Part shown: in pieces, positions 60,219 to 64,000 of the stretch
How positions within the stretch are numbered: position 1 is the first letter of the stretch
How the letters are laid out: each line of letters opens with the position of its first letter
Source: Streptomyces sp. NBC_00510
Lineage (GTDB): Bacteria > Actinomycetota > Actinomycetes > Streptomycetales > Streptomycetaceae
Length of the DNA stretch: 64,000 nt
Assembly: GCA_036013505.1 (NCBI GenBank)
Contig: CP107851.1
Span: 4,721,501-4,785,500 of the forward strand
Direction of reading: 5' to 3'
Notes under the pieces: generated by a model
The model's input: only the letters and a program-made list of their open reading frames with translations
Database searches by the model: none
What the model was told of the DNA's origin: nothing
Made by a program: the position numbers and the translations under genes

Positions 60219-61778
60219 TTGAACCGACGAACTTTGATCCGCGGCGGCGCCGGCGTCGCCGCGGCGGGCTGGCTGGCCACGGCCTGCACCCCCGAGGGCG
60301 GTCGCCCCGCGCACGCGGGCAGCGCCGCGCCCGGCACCCCCGGCACCGCCACGACGGCCGGCAGCGCCGCGTCCCCCAGCGCCTCGCCGACCGCCCGCCC
60401 CGACTGGAAGGCCCTCGGCCGCACCCTGGACGGCAGCCTCGTCCTGCCCGACGACGCGGACTACGCCACCGCACGCCTGCTGTACAACACCCGCTTCGAC
60501 GGGCAGCGCCCCGCCGCCGTGGCGTACGTCTCCGGCACCGAGGACATCCGCGCGTGCCTGGACTTCGCCCGCCGCACCGGCGTCCCCGTCTCGGTCCGCA
60601 ACGGCGGGCACTCCTACGCCGGCTACTCCGGCGGCAAGGGCCGGCTCGTCCTCGACGTCTCGTCCATGGCCTCGGTGAGCCTGTCCGGCGGCACCGCGAC
60701 CATCGGCGGCGGGGCGAAGCTCATCGACGTCTACACCAAGCTCGGCGCGAGCGGACGCACCCTGCCGGCCGGCTCGTGCCCGACGGTCGGCATATCCGGC
60801 CTCACCCTGGGCGGCGGCCACGGGGTGCTCAGCCGCGCGTACGGGCTGACCTGCGACAGCCTCACCGGCGCCGAGATCGTCACGGCGGGCGGCCGGGTGC
60901 TGCGCTGCAGCGCCGGCGAGAACCCGGAGTTGTTCTGGGCGCTGCGCGGCGCGGGCGGCGGCCAGTTCGGCGTGGTCACCCGGCTGACGTTCGACACGCA
61001 GGCCTCACCGCAGGTCGTCACCGGCTACCTGACCTGGCCCTGGAGCAAGGCCGCCGCCGTCCTGCGCGCCTGGCAGGAGTGGGGGCCCACCCAGCCCGAC
61101 GAGATCTGGTCCGCCCTGCACCTGGACAAGTCAGGCACCGGATCCCCGCAGATCAGCATCGCCACCGTGGGCATCACCTCGCGCGACGGGCTCGCGAACG
61201 CCGTCGACCGGCTCGCCGACACCATCGGTGCCCCCGCGACGAGCGTCTCCCTGCACCCGCGCTCCTACCTCGACGCCGCCCTCGCGTACGCGGGCTGCTC
61301 GAACCTGAGCACCGCCCAGTGCCACCTGCCCGGCACCACCCCGGGTCGCAGCCCCTCCGGCCGGCTCGGCCGGGAGACCTACGCGGCCCGCTCGGACTTC
61401 TACGACCGCTCGCTCTCCGCCGCAGGCATCCAGACCCTCCTGTCCCAGGTGGAGGGGCTCCGCTCCGGCTCCGGCAGCGTCTCCCTCACCGCGCTGGGCG
61501 GCGCCGTCAACCGTGTCGCGCCCACGGCCACCGCCTTCGTGCACCGGCGCTCGCGCTTCCTGGCGCAGTACATAGAGAACCCCGGCACCACGGGCTGGCT
61601 GACCGGGCTCCACGCGGCCATGCGCCGCCACGCCTCCGGCGCCGCCTACCAGAACTACACCGACGCCACGCTGACCGACTGGCGCACCGCCTACTACGGC
61701 TCGGCCGCCGACAAGCTGACCCGCCTGAAGACCCGGTACGACCCCGCGCGGCTGTTCAGCTTCCAGCAGGCCCTGTAA
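60219..61778 (+). CDS. secreted FAD-linked oxidoreductase (berberine-bridge type)
   Basis: This 519-residue oxidase has an RR-containing signal (MNRRTLIRGGAG) with a lipobox LATAC (Cys23), so it is probably a Tat-exported lipoprotein. A PCMH-type FAD domain follows: His131 in RNGGHSYAGYS and Cys187 in PAGSCPTVGISGLTLGGGHG are the two positions that bind FAD bicovalently in this family, and the C-terminal YDPARLFSFQQAL is the BBE tail. It may oxidise sugars or secondary metabolites. The start is TTG at 60219, fixed by GGGAGG seven bases upstream. Confidence 0.87.
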   Translation: MNRRTLIRGGAGVAAAGWLATACTPEGGRPAHAGSAAPGTPGTATTAGSAASPSASPTARPDWKALGRTLDGSLVLPDDADYATARLLYNTRFDGQRPAAVAYVSGTEDIRACLDFARRTGVPVSVRNGGHSYAGYSGGKGRLVLDVSSMASVSLSGGTATIGGGAKLIDVYTKLGASGRTLPAGSCPTVGISGLTLGGGHGVLSRAYGLTCDSLTGAEIVTAGGRVLRCSAGENPELFWALRGAGGGQFGVVTRLTFDTQASPQVVTGYLTWPWSKAAAVLRAWQEWGPTQPDEIWSALHLDKSGTGSPQISIATVGITSRDGLANAVDRLADTIGAPATSVSLHPRSYLDAALAYAGCSNLSTAQCHLPGTTPGRSPSGRLGRETYAARSDFYDRSLSAAGIQTLLSQVEGLRSGSGSVSLTALGGAVNRVAPTATAFVHRRSRFLAQYIENPGTTGWLTGLHAAMRRHASGAAYQNYTDATLTDWRTAYYGSAADKLTRLKTRYDPARLFSFQQAL

Positions 61779-61805
61779 CGAGGCACCGTCCGCCGGCGGC
61801 GGCCG

Positions 61806-62498
61806 TCAGGCGGCCAGGTCCTTGTCGACCGCCGACGGCTCCGGGTAGGGCTCGCCCCGGCGGGCCTCCGGCCGGCCCGGGGCGGCCTGCACGAGCACGC
61901 CGATGCGGGACCCCGCCACGGCCGTCGTCAGCGGTGTCAGCAGGGCCAGCGCCGCCGGGGCCAGCAGCAGCGCGACGGCCGTGCCCAGGGCGAAGCCGCC
62001 CAGGACGTCGGTGGGGTAGTGCACGCCCATGTAGACGCGGCAGAAGCCCTCGGCCAGCGCGACGGCGATGGCCGCCAGGCCCCACTTGCGGCTGACCATG
62101 AACAGGCCCATCGCGACGGCCATCGTCAAGGTGGCGTGGTCGCTGACGAAGGAGAAGTCGGTCTTCCCCTTCACCAGGACGTCGATGCCCTCGTGCTCCA
62201 CGAAGGGCCGGGGCCGGTCCACGAAGTTCCGCAGCGGGATGTTGAGCGCCAGCGCGATCGACGCCGCCAGCCCGGACCAGATCACACCCGCCACGGCCGT
62301 CGGCGCCTCCGCGCCGCTGCGGCGCGCCACGCGCCACCAGCACCAGCCGGCGATCAGCACCATGAGCAGGATCAGGCCGTACTCGCCGACGGCCTCCATC
62401 ACGCGGTCGAACCAGCGCGGGGCGTCCTTCGCGAGCCCGTTGATGTCGCGGAGCAGACTGACGTCGGGGTTCGAGCCGTCCAGTGAGAGCTCTGCCAC
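61806..62498 (-). CDS. PAP2-family phosphatase, BcrC-like
   Basis: This 230-residue membrane phosphatase has the PAP2 motifs: LRNFVDRPRPFV, SFVSDHATLTMAVAMG and RVYMGVHYPTDVLGG with the catalytic His. The SDHAT form is that of undecaprenyl-pyrophosphate phosphatases (BcrC/YbjG), so a role in recycling the cell-wall lipid carrier is likely. The GTG at 62498 is preceded by GAGGGGA. Confidence 0.85.
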   Translation of the reverse strand: MAELSLDGSNPDVSLLRDINGLAKDAPRWFDRVMEAVGEYGLILLMVLIAGWCWWRVARRSGAEAPTAVAGVIWSGLAASIALALNIPLRNFVDRPRPFVEHEGIDVLVKGKTDFSFVSDHATLTMAVAMGLFMVSRKWGLAAIAVALAEGFCRVYMGVHYPTDVLGGFALGTAVALLLAPAALALLTPLTTAVAGSRIGVLVQAAPGRPEARRGEPYPEPSAVDKDLAA

Positions 62499-62698
62499 CG
62501 GTGTCCCCTCATTCTCTTCCGCCGCACCCCCGTGCACGTCCGTGTGGGAGTTGATTCTCCCCCGTCCAACGGACGGCACGGTACGTCGCGTTCCGGTCTC
62601 CACCGGATGATCACCAAGGTGTTATCGAAGGGAGACACGTTCCCGCATGCCGGGGCCGGGTGTTCACCCACAGCGACGCCGCGGCGGGCGCGCGGCGG

Positions 62699-63703
62699 TC
62701 ACACCGCCGCCGCGCCCGCCGCCGTCACGCGCGTCGCCCCGATGTAGTCCGGGGTGTCGATCTTGTCGAAGCGGATCACCGCGCCCGTGTACGGAGCGTT
62801 GATCATGTAGCCGCCGCCGACGTAGATCCCCACGTGGTGGATGGACCGCGGGTCGGTCAGGTCGTACGCGAAGAAGACCAGGTCGCCCGGGAGCAGCTCG
62901 TCCCGCTTCGGGTGCGGTCCGGCGTTCCACTGGTCGTTGGCCACGCGCGGCAGCTCGATCCCCACCGAGTGGTACGCCGCCTTCGTCAGGCCCGAGCAGT
63001 CGAACCGGCCGCCCTGCTCCGGCGTGCCGTTGCCGCCCCACAGGTACTTCGTCCCCAGCTTCTGCTGGGCGTAGTAGATCGCGCCCGCCGACTGCCGCGA
63101 CGGCCCCACCGGGCCCACGGGAGCCGCGAAGCTCTTCTGCAGGGTCGTGATGATCCGGACGTAGTTCTGCGTCTCCCGGATCCGCGGCACCCCGCCGGCC
63201 TGGATGACCCGGTACGCACCCGCGTTGTACGCGGCGAGCATGTTCTCCGTCGGGTCCCCCGGCACGTCCTTGACGTAGCCGGCCAGCTCGCAGTCGTACG
63301 AGGCGGCCGAGGGGATGGCGTCCGCCGGGTCCCACACGTCGCGGTCCCCGTCGCCGTCCCCGTCCACGCCGTGCGTCGCCCACGTCCCGGGGATGAACTG
63401 CGCTATCCCCTGCGCCTGCGCCGCGCTCTGCGCCTTCGGGTTCCAGCCGCTCTCCTGGTAGAGCTGGGCCGCCAGCAGCGCCGGGTCGATGGCCCCGCAG
63501 AGGTTCCCCCACTTCTGCACCAGGCCCTGGTACGCCGCGGGCACCGCCCCCGTGGCGAGCGTCACCGCCCCGCCCCCGCCCGTCAGCTTCGCCGCCACCA
63601 GGTACGTGCCGACCACGAGCAGCATGACGAACGACATGAAGAGGCCACCCACGACCCCCGACACCAGCCAGGCCTTCCGCGCGGTCCGCGAAGCCGCCGT
63701 CAC
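62699..63703 (-). CDS. membrane-anchored lytic transglycosylase/NlpC-P60 fusion
   Basis: This 334-residue cell-wall enzyme has an N-terminal TM helix (about residues 12-38), a lysozyme-like SLT domain (AQLYQESGWNPKAQSAA with the catalytic Glu, then AYNAG) and a C-terminal NlpC/P60 peptidase (RFDCSGLTKAAY, HHVGIYVGGGYMINAP). It can thus cut both glycan and peptide. This architecture is common in conjugation systems and in Streptomyces developmental clusters. The GTG at 63703 overlaps the stop of the upstream partial gene as GTGA, so it is part of an operon. Confidence 0.87.
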   Translation of the reverse strand: MTAASRTARKAWLVSGVVGGLFMSFVMLLVVGTYLVAAKLTGGGGAVTLATGAVPAAYQGLVQKWGNLCGAIDPALLAAQLYQESGWNPKAQSAAQAQGIAQFIPGTWATHGVDGDGDGDRDVWDPADAIPSAASYDCELAGYVKDVPGDPTENMLAAYNAGAYRVIQAGGVPRIRETQNYVRIITTLQKSFAAPVGPVGPSRQSAGAIYYAQQKLGTKYLWGGNGTPEQGGRFDCSGLTKAAYHSVGIELPRVANDQWNAGPHPKRDELLPGDLVFFAYDLTDPRSIHHVGIYVGGGYMINAPYTGAVIRFDKIDTPDYIGATRVTAAGAAAV

Positions 63704-64000
63704 CCGCCCCACCCCTTCGTCACATCACCCTGCCCGGCACGGAAGGTGACGGTGCGCCAGGCCCTGGGGAGCATCCCCACCCGCAGCGCCGCCAATCGTT
63801 GCCCTCCGCTCACCACCGTGATACACAGAGTAGTCAACAAAGTCCCATCGAACACCGGATCGCACGCCAGTGTGTCCAGTCTGGCGGTTGCGGCCCGGAT
63901 CACACCGGGGAATCGGCTGAGAAAGTCGCCGAGTCGACATACGACGGCGGCATCCTCCGCCAAGATAGACCTTGGCTCCTTGCGCCCCGTCGAGGACGCC
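63700..64000 (-). CDS. C-terminal part of a hypothetical protein (5' end outside window)
   Basis: The frame is open from the window edge and ends at a TGA that overlaps the start of the transglycosylase/NlpC gene. Visible residues include VVCRLGDFLSRFPGVIRAAT and LLTTLCITVVSGGQRLAALR. A TTG at 63963 could be a start but the frame is open beyond it. I do not recognise the protein; coupling suggests a partner of the cell-wall enzyme. Confidence 0.5.
   Translation of the reverse strand, partial: ASSTGRKEPRSILAEDAAVVCRLGDFLSRFPGVIRAATARLDTLACDPVFDGTLLTTLCITVVSGGQRLAALRVGMLPRAWRTVTFRAGQGDVTKGWGG

Overview
This window is Streptomyces chromosome, or that of a very close actinomycete. GC content is very high, third codon positions are nearly all G or C, GTG starts are frequent, and mycothiol genes (mshA, mshD), rsiG, nur, glnR and csoR are present. 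From memory, the order mshA ... nur ... cysA ... glnR ... mshD, ppk, pst, pit, csoR matches the conserved central part of the S. coelicolor chromosome. I see no rRNA, tRNA, CRISPR array, insertion sequence or replication origin.

Layout. 1-7.8 kb: end of an MFS exporter, a YbjN protein, mshA, a methyltransferase, a secreted NlpC/P60 hydrolase, a receiver-SpoIIE phosphatase, a DUF2516 protein and an HbhA-like protein. 7.9-14.4 kb: an XRE regulator with a perfect palindrome upstream, a MerR-PP2C fusion, a ComB-like phosphatase, a DinB-like protein, a MerR regulator, and asd overlapped by a dapA-like gene. 15.0-20.4 kb: an accessory segment with a duplicated GntR/HAD cassette around an APH-type kinase, followed by two small paralogous membrane proteins. 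20.4-25.1 kb: an Eis-like acetyltransferase, rsiG (c-di-GMP-dependent anti-sigma-WhiG), dtd, ygfZ, nur and a nitrobindin-like gene coupled to a 35-residue membrane peptide. 25.2-28.9 kb: four tandem single-TM secreted proteins of unknown function, one frameshifted. 29-34 kb: sulfur genes (DsrE-like, DUF1416, cysA with a Cys-containing leader peptide), an LmeA-like protein, a membrane protein, a MoaD-like protein and a hydrolase. 34.3-40 kb: glnR behind a 17-residue upstream ORF, a LacI regulator, and an HtrA protease with an MprAB-like two-component system. 40-47.7 kb: a sigma-like/zinc-finger/TM/ricin-lectin fusion, a glutathionylspermidine-synthase-like ligase, a secreted 5'-nucleotidase, an MFS transporter and mshD.

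48-58.2 kb is a phosphate region: ppk, a CHAD protein, a Nudix hydrolase, a PHO box, pstSCAB and a PhoU-like/Pit operon. PhoP would induce pst under phosphate starvation, Pit gives low-affinity uptake, Ppk with the CHAD protein handles polyphosphate, and the secreted nucleotidase may release phosphate outside the cell. 58.3-64 kb: csoR with its own operator, small conserved proteins, a lipoprotein, a Tat-exported bicovalent-FAD oxidoreductase, a BcrC-like PAP2 phosphatase and a transglycosylase/NlpC cell-wall enzyme whose upstream partner runs off the window.

The best candidates for an undescribed system are the GntR-HAD-APH-HAD-GntR segment with its inverted-repeat control region, and the four-paralogue secreted-protein cluster. 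Many start codons were reset from ribosome-binding sites or leaderless promoters. No database search was possible.
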